From Mesorhizobium sp. BR1-1-16 (GTDB lineage: Bacteria > Pseudomonadota > Alphaproteobacteria > Rhizobiales > Kaistiaceae), in the NCBI RefSeq assembly GCF_020165495.1, contig NZ_JAIUIE010000002.1:434001-498000 (forward strand): DNA of 64,000 bases, written 5' to 3'. Under the pieces are notes generated by a model. The model had not been told where the DNA came from, did not search any database, and was given only the letters and a program-made list of their open reading frames with translations. The translations under genes were made by a program, and so were the position numbers. Numbering within the stretch: position 1 is the stretch's first letter; each line of letters opens with the position of its first letter. Below, piece by piece: positions 24,724-34,072 of this stretch.

Positions 24724-25734
24724 ATGTCCAGTTGGTCTCGTCGTCTTATCGCGGTCTGCGGTGCATCGGCGCTCGCGTTCGCCGCCACGGCAGCCTCCGC
24801 CAAGGAAGTGTCGGTCGCCGCCATTTCCGGCTATTTCGCACAAGGTTTCGGCGTATCGATCGTCAATGGCCTCAAGAAGGCCGAGAAGGATCTCGGCGTT
24901 AAGGTCAAGCTGATCGACACCGGTAACCGCGCCCTCGACTATGAGGAGCAGTTCAACAATGTCGGCAAGTCGGGCGAATACGATCTCGTCTTCGTGATGG
25001 GCTGGGAGCTCGTCGACGCGTTGCAGAAGGCTGCCACTGCCTATCCGAACACCAAGTTCGTCTTCATCGACGGCGTGCTCGATTCCAAGCAGATCGTCTA
25101 TGCGAACTTCGCCCAGAACCAGGGCTCGTTTCTCGCTGGCGCGCTTTCGGCGCTGATGGCCGAGAAGGGAAGCGCGATCGAGGGGCTCGGCGACGGCAAG
25201 GCGATCGGCTTTGTAGGCGGCCGCGACATCCCGGTGATCCGCGATTTCCTCGGAGGCTATGAGGCGGGCGCCAAGGCTGCTGCGCCGGATGTGCGCGTCG
25301 ACAGCGTCTTCGCCGGGACGTTCGATGATCCGGCCAAGGGCAGCGAGCTCACCATGGCTCTCTACGGTCAGGGCGCGGACATCGTCTACAACGTCGCTGG
25401 CCCGACTGGCGAAGGCGTGCTGCAGGCTTCCGCCGCCGCCGACAAATATTCGATCGGTGTCGATGTTGACCAGTGCGACGTTGCTCCCGGCCATGTCATG
25501 GCCTCGATGCTGAAGCGCGGCGACGTCGCGGTCTACAATCTCGTCAAGGATGTCGTGGACGGCAAGACGATCGAGCCGGGCTCGACGCATACCTATGACC
25601 TGAAGTCCGGCGGTGTCGAATTGCTGCTCTGCCCGAAGGTCGAGGACAAAATCCCCGCCGAGGTCAAGGCGAAGGTCGAAGCCCTCAAGACCGAAGTCAT
25701 CGACGGCAAGATCGTGGTGCCGACGGTCAAGTAG
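24724..25734 (+). CDS. BMP-family periplasmic substrate-binding protein (nucleoside-type importer 2)
   Basis: A 336-residue exported BMP-family protein. The ATG at 24724 opens a signal peptide (MSSWSRRLIAVCGASALAFA, cleavage after ASA), and the mature part begins KEVSVAAISGYFAQGFG. Family landmarks are VFIDGVLDSKQIVYANFAQNQGSFLAG and the IVYNVAGPTGEGVLQ region. It likely binds a nucleoside or N-riboside in the periplasm. An AGGGG lies somewhat far upstream (about 13 bases). It is the first gene of the operon controlled by operator copy B, and is followed by 222 bases containing two hairpins before the ATPase. Confidence 0.92.
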   Translation: MSSWSRRLIAVCGASALAFAATAASAKEVSVAAISGYFAQGFGVSIVNGLKKAEKDLGVKVKLIDTGNRALDYEEQFNNVGKSGEYDLVFVMGWELVDALQKAATAYPNTKFVFIDGVLDSKQIVYANFAQNQGSFLAGALSALMAEKGSAIEGLGDGKAIGFVGGRDIPVIRDFLGGYEAGAKAAAPDVRVDSVFAGTFDDPAKGSELTMALYGQGADIVYNVAGPTGEGVLQASAAADKYSIGVDVDQCDVAPGHVMASMLKRGDVAVYNLVKDVVDGKTIEPGSTHTYDLKSGGVELLLCPKVEDKIPAEVKAKVEALKTEVIDGKIVVPTVK

Positions 25735-25785
25735 GCGAACCGCGACTCCGAACGGATTCGCTCTTTCGGACGAGATTGATCCGTC

Positions 25786-25805
25786 ATCCCGGCGAAAGCC
25801 GGGAT
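25786..25805. repeat. Short dispersed-type palindrome (first of two)
   Basis: ATCCCGGC-GAAA-GCCGGGAT, within a GTCATCCCGGCGAAAGCCGG context that looks like a dispersed palindromic unit of alphaproteobacteria. It lies between the binding protein and the ATPase. Confidence 0.55.
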
Positions 25806-25850
25806 CCAGGAACACCGACGGTGCACGCTTTGCGCGGCCCGTGTTGCTGG

Positions 25851-25868
25851 CCCCGGCCTTCGCCGGGG
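25851..25868. repeat. Short dispersed-type palindrome (second of two)
   Basis: CCCCGGC-CTTC-GCCGGGG, 45 bases after the first palindrome. The pair may form one repeat unit and could stabilise the binding-protein mRNA. Confidence 0.5.
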
Positions 25869-25956
25869 GACGGAGCTTCGTCTGGAAAGACGTCAATGTC
25901 ATCGGCAGACCGGCGCCTGACGCCGGGCCGACTTTCCTCATTTGGTCATCGCCCCT

Positions 25957-27498
25957 ATGCCCCGCGCCATAGAGCTCAGATCGATCACCAAGCGTTTCGG
26001 CAGCTTCGTCGCCAATGAAGGCGTCAATCTTGCCGTCAAGCGTGGCAGCATTCATGCCATCATTGGTGAGAACGGCGCCGGCAAGACGACGCTGATGAAC
26101 GTCCTGTTCGGCCTGTTACAGCCGGACGAGGGCGAGATTCTCATCGACGAGAAGCCCGTCGTCCTTCCCAATCCCGCCGCAGCCATCGCCAACGGCATCG
26201 GCATGGTGCATCAGCATTTCAAGCTCGTGCCCTCGCTGACCGTCGCGGACAATGTCTTTCTCGGCATGGAGATTCTGAAGGGCGGCCTTATCGACCATGC
26301 AGCGCAGATCGCGCGGACGGCCGAGCTTTCGCGCCAGTTTGGTCTCAAGGTCGATCCGACCGAGAGGGTCGGCTTGCTTTCGGTCGGCATCGAACAGCGC
26401 ATCGAGATCCTGAAGGTTCTGGTGCGGGGCGCACGCACGATCATTCTCGACGAGCCGACGGCAGTGCTCACACCCCAGGAGAGCCGCGACCTCTTTGAAA
26501 CCCTGCGCGGCTTCGTCGCCAAGGGCATGACCGTCCTCTTCATCTCGCACCATCTGGAAGAGGTGATGGAGGTTTCCGATACGGTCACGGTGCTCCGTCA
26601 CGGCAAGGAGGTCGCGACGCGGCCGACGGCTGAACTCACCAAGTCGGATCTCGTCCAGATGATGGTCGGGCGGCTGGTTTCCTTCGATCGTCGGCCTCGC
26701 GGACCTGTGTCCGGATCGCGTGTTCTCGCCGTAGACGATCTCTGGGCGCGCGATGATCGTGGTCTCCATGCCCTGCACGGCGTTTCCTTCGATGTGCGCG
26801 CCGGGGAGATTGTCGGCATAGCCGGCGTCGCCGGCAACGGCCAGACCGAACTCGCCGAGGTCCTGTCAGGGCTTCGGCCATCAACGCATGGAAGCGTCAG
26901 GCTGGGCGAGACGCCGCTGACCGGACTTTCCGCCCGCGCCATTCGCGGCGCCGGCGTTGCTCATGTGCCCGGTGATCGTCTCGTGCGCGGTGTCGATCGC
27001 AACGCCAGCGTCTCGCTCAATCTGCTGATGGGGCGACAGGACAAGGCGCCCTGGTCGCGCGGCGGCATCATCAATCGCGGCTATCTCGCCGACCAGTCGA
27101 AGGCGCTCATCGAGCGCTTCGATATCCGCACGCGCAGTGCCGCCGCTCCGGTGAAGAGCCTTTCGGGCGGCAATATCCAGAAGGTCGTGCTGGCGCGCGA
27201 ATTTTCCGGCGATGCGCGCTGCCTGCTGATCGACCAGCCGACACGCGGCGTCGATATCGGGGCCACCGAGGCGATCCATACCGAGATCATGCGCCAGCGC
27301 GAGGCGGGCAGGGCGATCCTGCTCATTTCGGTTCAGCTCGACGAACTGATCGCGCTTGCCGACCGCATCCTGGTGATGTTTGCCGGCCGCATCATGGGCG
27401 ATCTCGACGGCGGCGCGGTCTCGGAGGAGCGGCTCGGCTTCCTCATGGCCGGCGTCGACGAGCATGGTCATCATGTCGAGCGGGAGATGGCCTCGTGA
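25957..27498 (+). CDS. BMP-type ABC transporter ATP-binding protein (importer 2)
   Basis: A 513-residue tandem ABC ATPase. Domain 1 shows Walker A GENGAGKTT, signature LSVGIEQR and Walker [12 protein letters not shown]. Domain 2 has the degenerate VAGNGQTEL and an intact LSGGNIQK. A TTG at 25942 would add five residues; I prefer the ATG at 25957, where similarity starts (MPRAIELRSITKRFG). It overlaps the next permease by 4 bases. It energises uptake of the ligand delivered by the binding protein at 24724. Confidence 0.93.
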   Translation: MPRAIELRSITKRFGSFVANEGVNLAVKRGSIHAIIGENGAGKTTLMNVLFGLLQPDEGEILIDEKPVVLPNPAAAIANGIGMVHQHFKLVPSLTVADNVFLGMEILKGGLIDHAAQIARTAELSRQFGLKVDPTERVGLLSVGIEQRIEILKVLVRGARTIILDEPTAVLTPQESRDLFETLRGFVAKGMTVLFISHHLEEVMEVSDTVTVLRHGKEVATRPTAELTKSDLVQMMVGRLVSFDRRPRGPVSGSRVLAVDDLWARDDRGLHALHGVSFDVRAGEIVGIAGVAGNGQTELAEVLSGLRPSTHGSVRLGETPLTGLSARAIRGAGVAHVPGDRLVRGVDRNASVSLNLLMGRQDKAPWSRGGIINRGYLADQSKALIERFDIRTRSAAAPVKSLSGGNIQKVVLAREFSGDARCLLIDQPTRGVDIGATEAIHTEIMRQREAGRAILLISVQLDELIALADRILVMFAGRIMGDLDGGAVSEERLGFLMAGVDEHGHHVEREMAS

Positions 27499-28538
27499 AC
27501 GATCGCATTTCCGCCCTCAGCGGGCAGGCGCTCGCCATCATGATCGCGCTTGCGCTCGGCGCCATGGTGATCCTCGCGGTCAGCGAAAGCCCGCTCCACG
27601 TTCTGCTGACGCTGCTCGACGGTGCCTTCGGCAATCCCGAGCGCATCCTCGGCACGCTGCTGCAGACGACGCCAATCCTGATCTGCGGCGTCGCGGCGTG
27701 CATCTCATTGCGCGGCGGCCTGTTCAATATCGGCATCGAAGGCCAGCTCTTCATGGGCGGTTTCGCGGCGACATGGATTGGCTTCTCATTCGAAATGCCG
27801 CCGGTGCTGCACGTCATGGCCGGTCTCGGCTTCGCGGCTTTCGCGGGCTTGGCCTGGGTCGCCATTCCGGCCTTCTTCCGCGCCCGCTACCAGACCAACG
27901 AGGTCGTCTCGACGATCCTCGCCAACTATGTCGCGGTGCTGATCACCTCCTATCTCACCATCAACATCTTCAAGCGCGCGGGCGGCGCCCCTGATACGCC
28001 GCCGATCCTGGAGAGCGCCTACCTTCCCCAGCTGTTCTCCTTTTCCCGCGCCAACTGGGGCCTCGTTATCGGCCTGGTGCTCGCCATCGGGGCCCACTTC
28101 TTCTTCACCCGGACGGCCCGCGGCTATGCGGTGACCGAGATGGGCGCCAACCCGAAATTCGCCGAATATGGCGGCATCGATATCAAGAAGCAGACCTTCT
28201 TCCTGATGCTCGCCTCGGGCGCGGTTGGCGGTCTTGCCGGCGGGATCGAGTCGCTCGGCGTGCATCATCGCTTCATGGAAGGTTTTGCGCCCGGCTTCGG
28301 CTTTGATGGCGTCATCGCAGCGCTGCTCGCCAACGGAAATCCGCTCGGCACGATCGTGACTGCGCTGTTCTTTGGCGCGCTCAGGAGCGGCTCGCTGCTG
28401 CTTGAGGTCGATACCACCGCCTCACGCGAGATCATCACCGTCATCCAGGCGCTGATCATCCTCGCCGTTTCGGCCCAGATCCTCGTTCGCCGCCGCGCGA
28501 CCGATAGTTCCGCTGGAGAGCGCCGATGGAAATTCTAG
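27495..28538 (+). CDS. BMP-type ABC transporter permease (importer 2, NupP-like)
   Basis: A 347-residue membrane protein starting at a GTG that overlaps the ATPase stop (GTGA). The permease signature RGGLFNIGIEGQLFMGG is near residues 74-90. Further membrane segments and AEYGGIDIKKQTFFLM are typical of the family. It overlaps the second permease by 13 bases, where the downstream gene has its own GGAGAG site. It forms the channel with 28526-29518. Confidence 0.92.
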   Translation: MNDRISALSGQALAIMIALALGAMVILAVSESPLHVLLTLLDGAFGNPERILGTLLQTTPILICGVAACISLRGGLFNIGIEGQLFMGGFAATWIGFSFEMPPVLHVMAGLGFAAFAGLAWVAIPAFFRARYQTNEVVSTILANYVAVLITSYLTINIFKRAGGAPDTPPILESAYLPQLFSFSRANWGLVIGLVLAIGAHFFFTRTARGYAVTEMGANPKFAEYGGIDIKKQTFFLMLASGAVGGLAGGIESLGVHHRFMEGFAPGFGFDGVIAALLANGNPLGTIVTALFFGALRSGSLLLEVDTTASREIITVIQALIILAVSAQILVRRRATDSSAGERRWKF

Positions 28539-29518
28539 AGCGGATGTTCAATGTCGCGCTCATCGTCGCGACGCTGCGCACCACCGCGCCGATCCTTCTG
28601 GTCGCGCTCGGCGGCTCGTTCACGACGCGCGCGGGCATCTTCAATATCGGCCTCGAAGGCCAGATGCTGCTTGGCGCCTTCTTCGCGGTGATCGGCACGA
28701 TCTTTTCCGGATCGCCCTGGATTGGCCTGCTCTGCGGCGTGGCAGCGGCGCTGGCTCTGGCCTTCATCTTCGCGCTCCTCGTCGTCACCTTTCGTGCCAA
28801 TGAGGTGGTCGTCGGCCTCGCGCTCAACATCCTGGCCGGCGGCATGACAGTCTCGCTGCTGAAGGCCATCTTCGGCACGCGCGGCTCCATCTTCGGCCAT
28901 GGCCTTGTCGGCCTGCCGGTGTTACGCATTCCTTTCGCCAAGGAAATGGGCTGGTTTGGCCAGATGATCTCCGGCTACACGCCGCTTGTGTATGTCGCCT
29001 TCCTCGCCGTGCCGTTGTTCATTCTTTTCTACAAGCGAACGAAGCTCGGACTCTATATCCGCGTCGTCGGCGAAAAGCCCGAGGCCGCCGAAGCGCTCGG
29101 CATCTCGATCGCGAAGATCCGCTACACCGCCTCGCTGCTCTGCGGCGTCTTCGCGGGCCTTGCCGGCGCGCATCTTTCGCTCGGCTATACGACGATGTTC
29201 ACCGAAAACATGTCGTCTGGCCGTGGGTTCATGGCGGTGGCGATCCTGATCTTCTCGGCTGGCGATCCCAAGCGCATCCTCGCCGGATGCCTGCTGTTCG
29301 GTTTCTCCGACGCGCTGTCGCTGCGCCTGCAGACCTTCGGCGTTTCGTCCTATCTCGTGCTGGCCGTGCCCTATGTCGTGGCACTCGCCGCACTGTTCGC
29401 CCTGTCCTATCGTGCGCGCCCACGCATCATCCAAGAGACGCTCGCCTCGATGGGCCGAGCGCTCTCCGTCAAGCCACCATCCGCCGCTGAACCGCCTGCA
29501 CTGGCGAGGGAACCCTAA
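28526..29518 (+). CDS. BMP-type ABC transporter permease (importer 2, NupQ-like)
   Basis: A 330-residue permease with RAGIFNIGLEGQMLLGAFF near residues 34-52 and the family segment GEKPEAAEALGISI in the second half. The ATG follows GGAGAGCGCCG inside the end of the previous gene. Its stop overlaps the ATG of the first nucleoside hydrolase by one base (TAATG), so transport and cleavage of the substrate are translationally coupled. Confidence 0.92.
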   Translation: MEILERMFNVALIVATLRTTAPILLVALGGSFTTRAGIFNIGLEGQMLLGAFFAVIGTIFSGSPWIGLLCGVAAALALAFIFALLVVTFRANEVVVGLALNILAGGMTVSLLKAIFGTRGSIFGHGLVGLPVLRIPFAKEMGWFGQMISGYTPLVYVAFLAVPLFILFYKRTKLGLYIRVVGEKPEAAEALGISIAKIRYTASLLCGVFAGLAGAHLSLGYTTMFTENMSSGRGFMAVAILIFSAGDPKRILAGCLLFGFSDALSLRLQTFGVSSYLVLAVPYVVALAALFALSYRARPRIIQETLASMGRALSVKPPSAAEPPALAREP

Positions 29519-30525
29519 TGGAACGCATCATTCTCGACGTCGATTCGGCGGGCGACGACATCCTCGCCGTGCTGTTTGCCGCCGTCTCGCCGCAGCTGAA
29601 GCTCGAAGGCGTCACGACCTGCACCGGGGCCGCCGGTCCGATCGAGCAGGTGACCAATGTCGTGCTCAACACGCTGGCGCTTGCCGGCCGGAGTGACATT
29701 CCCGTGGCCAAGGGCGCGTGGCGGCCGATTGTCGGCAACGCCAAGGCCGACATGGAGGCACCGGTTCATTTCGAGAAGCGGCTGACGGCCCGCTTCGGCG
29801 ACCGGTTGAAGAAATTCAACCCGCCGGCACCCAAGCCCGTGACGGCGCCGATTGCAAAGCACGCGGCCGATTTCATCATCGATACAGTGATGGCCTCGCC
29901 CGGCGAGATCACGCTGGTCGCGACTGGCCCGATGACCAATCTTGCCATGGCCTTCCTGCAGGAAGAGCGCCTCAAGGACAACGTGAAGCGCCTCGTGCTC
30001 CTCGGCGGCAATTTCGTGACGCCCGGCAACATCACGCCGCTGTCGGAATACAATATCTGGGCTGATGCGGAAGCGGCGCGGGTGGTCCTGAACCAGGGCG
30101 TCGACACGATCCTCGTGCCGCTCGACGTCTGCGAAGACAACCGCGCTGCGGCCTCCATGATGACGCGCGACGATCTTGCCGATCTGGAGGGGGCTGGCAA
30201 TCATCCGGTGCTCGCGATGATCCGCGAGACCTTCCCAATCTATATCGATATCTGGCGCGAGTTCTTCGATCTCGTCGGGTTCCCGATGGACGACATCATC
30301 ACGGTGGCGCTCGCCTTCGATCCGAGCCTTTGCACCATGACCGAGCCGCTCTATTGCGACGTGGTGCTCGACGGAAGGTTGGCGCGCGGCCAGACGGTCG
30401 CTTATCGCGGACGGCAATTGCTGCCGGGCGGCGGACTGAAGACCACCCGAATCTGCACCGATATCGACGGGCGGCGCTTCATGCAGCTGTTCAAGCAGAC
30501 CATCGCATTGTACCAGGCGGCCTGA
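29518..30525 (+). CDS. Nucleoside hydrolase family protein (divergent active site)
   Basis: A 335-residue IUNH-fold protein. The N-terminal Asp cluster is present but altered (LDVDSAGDDI instead of D-x-D-P-G-x-D-D), and GPMTNLA, LLGGNF and NIWADAEAA are recognisable. In the C-terminal catalytic motif the usual HDP reads MDD (FPMDDIITVAL), so the general-acid His is missing. Such changes suggest an unusual base or a leaving group that needs no protonation. It is coupled to the importer upstream and followed 10 bases later by a second, classical nucleoside hydrolase. Confidence 0.85.
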   Translation: MERIILDVDSAGDDILAVLFAAVSPQLKLEGVTTCTGAAGPIEQVTNVVLNTLALAGRSDIPVAKGAWRPIVGNAKADMEAPVHFEKRLTARFGDRLKKFNPPAPKPVTAPIAKHAADFIIDTVMASPGEITLVATGPMTNLAMAFLQEERLKDNVKRLVLLGGNFVTPGNITPLSEYNIWADAEAARVVLNQGVDTILVPLDVCEDNRAAASMMTRDDLADLEGAGNHPVLAMIRETFPIYIDIWREFFDLVGFPMDDIITVALAFDPSLCTMTEPLYCDVVLDGRLARGQTVAYRGRQLLPGGGLKTTRICTDIDGRRFMQLFKQTIALYQAA

Positions 30526-30535
30526 GGGACGGACG

Positions 30536-31489
30536 ATGACCATGACAGCCACCACGCCCGTTCGTCCGACGCCGATCATCCTCGATTGCGATCCCGGCCA
30601 TGACGATGCCATCGCGCTGGTGATGGCGCATCGCTCGGAGGCAATCGACCTTCTCGGCGTCACCGTCACCTGCGGCAATGCCGAACTCGACAAATGCGTC
30701 TCCAACACGCTGCGCATTCTCGAATTCATCGGTGCCGGCGATGTGCCGGTCGCGGCTGGCTGCTATCGCCCGCTCGCACGGCCGCTGGTGCTCGGCACGG
30801 CCGATGGCCCGAGCGGCCTCGAGGGCTCGCCCTATCTGCCGATGGCAACCAAGGCGCTGGAGCCGATGCACGCCGTCGACTTCATCGCGAAGACGCTGCG
30901 CGAGCAGGACGAGCCGCTGCGCATCGTCGCGACGGGGCCGCTCTGCAATATCGGCCTCTTCGTGCTGAAATATCCCGAACTGCTGCACAAGATCAAAGAC
31001 ATCACCTGGATGGGTGGCGTCTTCTATCGCAAGAGCGAGATCATCACGCCGACCGAGTTCAACGCCTTCTGCGATCCCGAAGCGCTGAAGATCGTGCTCG
31101 ATTCGGGCATCAAGCTGACCATGGTCGGCCTCGATGTCACGATGCAGGTGCTGGTCGAAGAGCCGCAATATGCCGAGTTCCGCAAGATCGACACCGAGCT
31201 CGGCCGCGTGGTCAACGACTGGCTGCTGTTCTACGAAAAGCTGCATCGGGGTTCGATGGGCGTCGGCGGCGCGCTGCACGACCCGCTCGCCCTGGCGCTC
31301 ATCATCGATCCGACGCTGGTGCGCACCCGCGCTGCGCATATCGGCGTCGATCTTGCAGGCACTTATGCATTCGGCGCGACCGTCGCCGACTTCTGGAAGG
31401 AACGCGGCGAGCCCGATAACGCGCATATCTGCACCGAAGTCGACGCCGACCGCTTCTTCGATCTGCTCTATAGCCTGCTTCGGGACTGA
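30536..31489 (+). CDS. Nucleoside hydrolase, classical active site
   Basis: A 317-residue IUNH enzyme with the full signature DCDPGHDDAIAL near residues 17-28, then GPLCNIGL, WMGGVF, FNAFCDPEAL and the catalytic His-Asp in LHDPLALAL. It should hydrolyse a purine, pyrimidine or related N-riboside in the cytoplasm to base and ribose. The ATG at 30536 follows GAGGGACGG. Two hydrolases of different type in one operon suggest either two substrates or a two-step substrate. Confidence 0.93.
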   Translation: MTMTATTPVRPTPIILDCDPGHDDAIALVMAHRSEAIDLLGVTVTCGNAELDKCVSNTLRILEFIGAGDVPVAAGCYRPLARPLVLGTADGPSGLEGSPYLPMATKALEPMHAVDFIAKTLREQDEPLRIVATGPLCNIGLFVLKYPELLHKIKDITWMGGVFYRKSEIITPTEFNAFCDPEALKIVLDSGIKLTMVGLDVTMQVLVEEPQYAEFRKIDTELGRVVNDWLLFYEKLHRGSMGVGGALHDPLALALIIDPTLVRTRAAHIGVDLAGTYAFGATVADFWKERGEPDNAHICTEVDADRFFDLLYSLLRD

Positions 31490-31515
31490 AGCGTCACGGA
31501 AGAGGAGAACTTCTG

Positions 31516-32160
31516 ATGTCCATCGATGTGTTCTCGGCCCACAACAATCCCGAGCAGGCGCGGCTCGATCCGGCGCGCACCGCGGTGATCGTGGTCGACA
31601 TGATCAACGAGTTCTGCAAGCCCGGCGGGCGCATGGTGCTGCCGGGCTATGAGACGCTCGTCGGCCCGCAGCTTCAGGTGATCGAGGCTGCACGCCAGGT
31701 CGGCGCGCCGGTGATCTGGGTGCATGACAGCCATCGCCGCAACATGCGCCGCGACCGGGAATGGGTGAAGCGCACACCGCATGGCGTCGAAGGCACCTGG
31801 GCGACGGAGATCATCGAGGATCTCGGCGCGCGCGAGGACGAGATCCAAGTCATCAAGCACCGTTATTCGAGCTTCTTCCAGACAGACCTCGACCTGGTGC
31901 TGAAGGACATGCTGGTCGACCAGTTGGTCGTATTCGGTGTCGTCACCAATATCTGCGTTCGATCCACGGTTCACGACGCCTTCTTCAATGGCTATGAGGT
32001 CGTCGTCCCGCGCGATTGCTGCGCAGCAACAGGCCCGCGCGAGCAGGAATCGACCCTCTACGACATTGCGACCCATTTCGGGGTTGTCAGCGACGCCGCT
32101 TCCGTGGTCGCCGCGCTGACCTCGGGACAGGTCATCGACAACCAGCAGATCGCGGCCTGA
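31516..32160 (+). CDS. Isochorismatase-family cysteine hydrolase
   Basis: A 214-residue hydrolase with the Asp-Lys-Cys triad of the family: Asp28 in VVDMINEF, Lys114 in VIKHRYSSF and Cys147 in VVTNICVRST. Relatives include nicotinamidase, ureidoacrylate amidohydrolase (RutB) and maleamate amidohydrolase (NicF), all of which release ammonia or carbamate from amide-type products of heterocycle breakdown. It has a strong GAGGAG site and sits after two nucleoside hydrolases, so action on the freed base or its opened ring is likely. The precise substrate is unknown. Confidence 0.9.
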   Translation: MSIDVFSAHNNPEQARLDPARTAVIVVDMINEFCKPGGRMVLPGYETLVGPQLQVIEAARQVGAPVIWVHDSHRRNMRRDREWVKRTPHGVEGTWATEIIEDLGAREDEIQVIKHRYSSFFQTDLDLVLKDMLVDQLVVFGVVTNICVRSTVHDAFFNGYEVVVPRDCCAATGPREQESTLYDIATHFGVVSDAASVVAALTSGQVIDNQQIAA

Positions 32161-32191
32161 GGCCGCGTCCACAGTAAAGGAGACAGGCCGG

Positions 32192-32737
32192 ATGGCATCG
32201 GACGACGAAGGAGATGGGGGCATGCTGAGCCTCGACGGCGAGCCGATGAAGACGCGATCGGCCGCAGCGAAGGCGACGCACCGCGATCTCTTTGCTTCCT
32301 CCGGCTATGAGCTGGCGGTCCACCCGGCTCATATCATCCGCCGCGCGCACCAGCGCGCCACGATGCGCTTCCAGGAAGTGATGGGTGAGCATGACCTGAC
32401 GCCGACCCAGATGGCGGCGCTCGCCACCATCATGAAGCATGGCGAGGTGTCCCAGAACCAGCTCGGCCGCCTGACGGCGATGGATCCCTCCACCATCAGC
32501 ATCGTCATCCGCAAGCTTTCCAAGCACGGCTTCGTCGAGCGCTATGCCTCGCCCGACGACCAGCGCCTCTCGATGATCCGTCTTTCCGAGAAGGGTCTCG
32601 AATATACGCTGCCGCTGCTGGCCAAGAGCGTCGAGGTCGGCCGGCGCGTGCTGGCGCCGCTGAAGCCGAGCGAGCGCGCGCTGTTCATGGAAATGCTCTC
32701 GCGCATCGCCGACGCCGACGACCAGCCGGACGCCTGA
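32192..32737 (+). CDS. MarR-family transcriptional regulator
   Basis: A 181-residue winged-helix protein. After a 45-residue charged leader, the MarR core runs from about residue 65 (LTPTQMAALATIMKHGEVSQ), with recognition helix DPSTISIVIRKLSKHG and the wing DDQRLSMIRLSEKG. AAAGGAG precedes the ATG at 32192. It is embedded in the catabolic operon, which is common for ligand-relieved repressors of aromatic or heterocycle pathways. It is the only regulator gene near the three shared operators, so I propose that it binds them. Confidence 0.92.
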   Translation: MASDDEGDGGMLSLDGEPMKTRSAAAKATHRDLFASSGYELAVHPAHIIRRAHQRATMRFQEVMGEHDLTPTQMAALATIMKHGEVSQNQLGRLTAMDPSTISIVIRKLSKHGFVERYASPDDQRLSMIRLSEKGLEYTLPLLAKSVEVGRRVLAPLKPSERALFMEMLSRIADADDQPDA

Positions 32738-32815
32738 ACGCCGCAATGAAGACCCGGCAGCGCGAGCGCCTCACTGCCGTTTTTACCATAGCGTGACCCA
32801 CCGAAAGGACGACCC

Positions 32816-34012
32816 ATGAGCCACGATGCCCCGACTGCGAGCGAGGGTCCGACCAAGCTCGTCATCGAGAATATCGGTCTCGTGTTGTCCGGTGATCTTG
32901 CACGCCCAATCCTCGACGCCGATACGATCATCGCCGAAAATGGCCGGATCACCGGCATCGGACGCAGAGCCGACCTCGATCTCGACGGCGCGACGACGCG
33001 CATCGACGCGCATGGCTCGACGCTGACGCCAGGCCTGATCGACAGCCACGTCCATCCCGTCGCCGGCGACTGGACGCCGCGCCAGAACCAGATTGGCTGG
33101 ATCGATTCCGGTCTCCATGGCGGTGTCACGACCTTGATCTCGGCGGGCGAAGTTCATACGCCCGGCCGCCCCACCGACATCGTCGGCCTGAAGGCGCTGG
33201 CGATTGCCGCGCAGCGCACATTCTCGGCCTTCCGCCCTTCCGGCGTGAAGGTCCATGCAGGGGCGCCGGTGATCGAGAAGGGCATGGTCGAGGAAGATTT
33301 CCGCGATCTCGCCGCAGCCGGCGTCACAATGCTGGGCGAAGTCGGCCTCGGCTCGGTCAAGGATGGTGAAACAGCGCGCCAGATGGTCGGCTGGGCGCGC
33401 AAATACGGCATCATCTCGACGATCCACACGGGCGGCCCCTCGATCCCCGGTTCGGGCCTCATCGACAAGGACGTCGTGCTCGCTGCCGATACCGATGTCA
33501 TCGGCCATGTGAATGGCGGTCCGACGGCGCTGCCGGATGGCGACATCGTCTGTCTCTGTGAGAGATGCGGCCGCGGCCTCGAACTGGTCCACAACGGCAA
33601 CATGCGCGCGGCGTTGCTGGCCCTCAACACGGCGCGGGAACTCGGCCAGCTCGATCGCATCATTCTTGGCACCGACGCACCGGCCGGCTCCGGCGTTCAG
33701 CCGCTCGGCATCATGCGCATGGTCTCGATGCTGTCCTCTCTCGGCAATGTCGCGCCGGAGATCGCTTTCTGCTTCGCGACCGGCAATACGGCCCGGATGC
33801 GCGAGCTTGATTGCGGCCTGATCGAGATCGGCCGCGCTGCGGATTTCGTGCTGATGGACAAGCCGCAGCATTCGGCAGGCGCGACATTGCTGGAGGCAGT
33901 CAGCCTCGGCGACATCCCGGGCATCTCGATGACGTTCATTGATGGCGTCGTCCGCACCCAGCGATCACGCAACACGCCCCCCGCCGCCAGCATGGCGCAA
34001 GTGGTCACTTAA
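32816..34012 (+). CDS. Enamidase-like amidohydrolase
   Basis: A 398-residue binuclear-metal amidohydrolase strongly resembling enamidase of Eubacterium barkeri nicotinate fermentation (hydrolysis of 1,4,5,6-tetrahydro-6-oxonicotinate to 2-formylglutarate and ammonia), judged from remembered sequence features. Metal ligands are His78 and His80 (DSHVH), a Glu near 175 (GEVGLG), His204 (TIHTGG), His231 (GHVNGG) and Asp287 (GTDAP). The tail motif SRNTPPA is also shared. AAAGGACGACCC precedes the ATG. It ends the operon and converges with the DUF1185 pair. A cyclic enamide or lactam substrate is likely; nicotinate itself is not proven. Confidence 0.85.
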   Translation: MSHDAPTASEGPTKLVIENIGLVLSGDLARPILDADTIIAENGRITGIGRRADLDLDGATTRIDAHGSTLTPGLIDSHVHPVAGDWTPRQNQIGWIDSGLHGGVTTLISAGEVHTPGRPTDIVGLKALAIAAQRTFSAFRPSGVKVHAGAPVIEKGMVEEDFRDLAAAGVTMLGEVGLGSVKDGETARQMVGWARKYGIISTIHTGGPSIPGSGLIDKDVVLAADTDVIGHVNGGPTALPDGDIVCLCERCGRGLELVHNGNMRAALLALNTARELGQLDRIILGTDAPAGSGVQPLGIMRMVSMLSSLGNVAPEIAFCFATGNTARMRELDCGLIEIGRAADFVLMDKPQHSAGATLLEAVSLGDIPGISMTFIDGVVRTQRSRNTPPAASMAQVVT

Positions 34013-34072
34013 GGCGGCGGACCATCCATCTTTCTTCCGCCAGGCGCAGGGGGAGGTCGGCTGCATCTCGAC

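Noticed and set aside
24616-26055. 479-residue minus-strand open frame over the BMP binding protein
   Set aside because: It is antisense to the binding protein with its signal peptide, runs through the intergenic palindromes and shows no domain.
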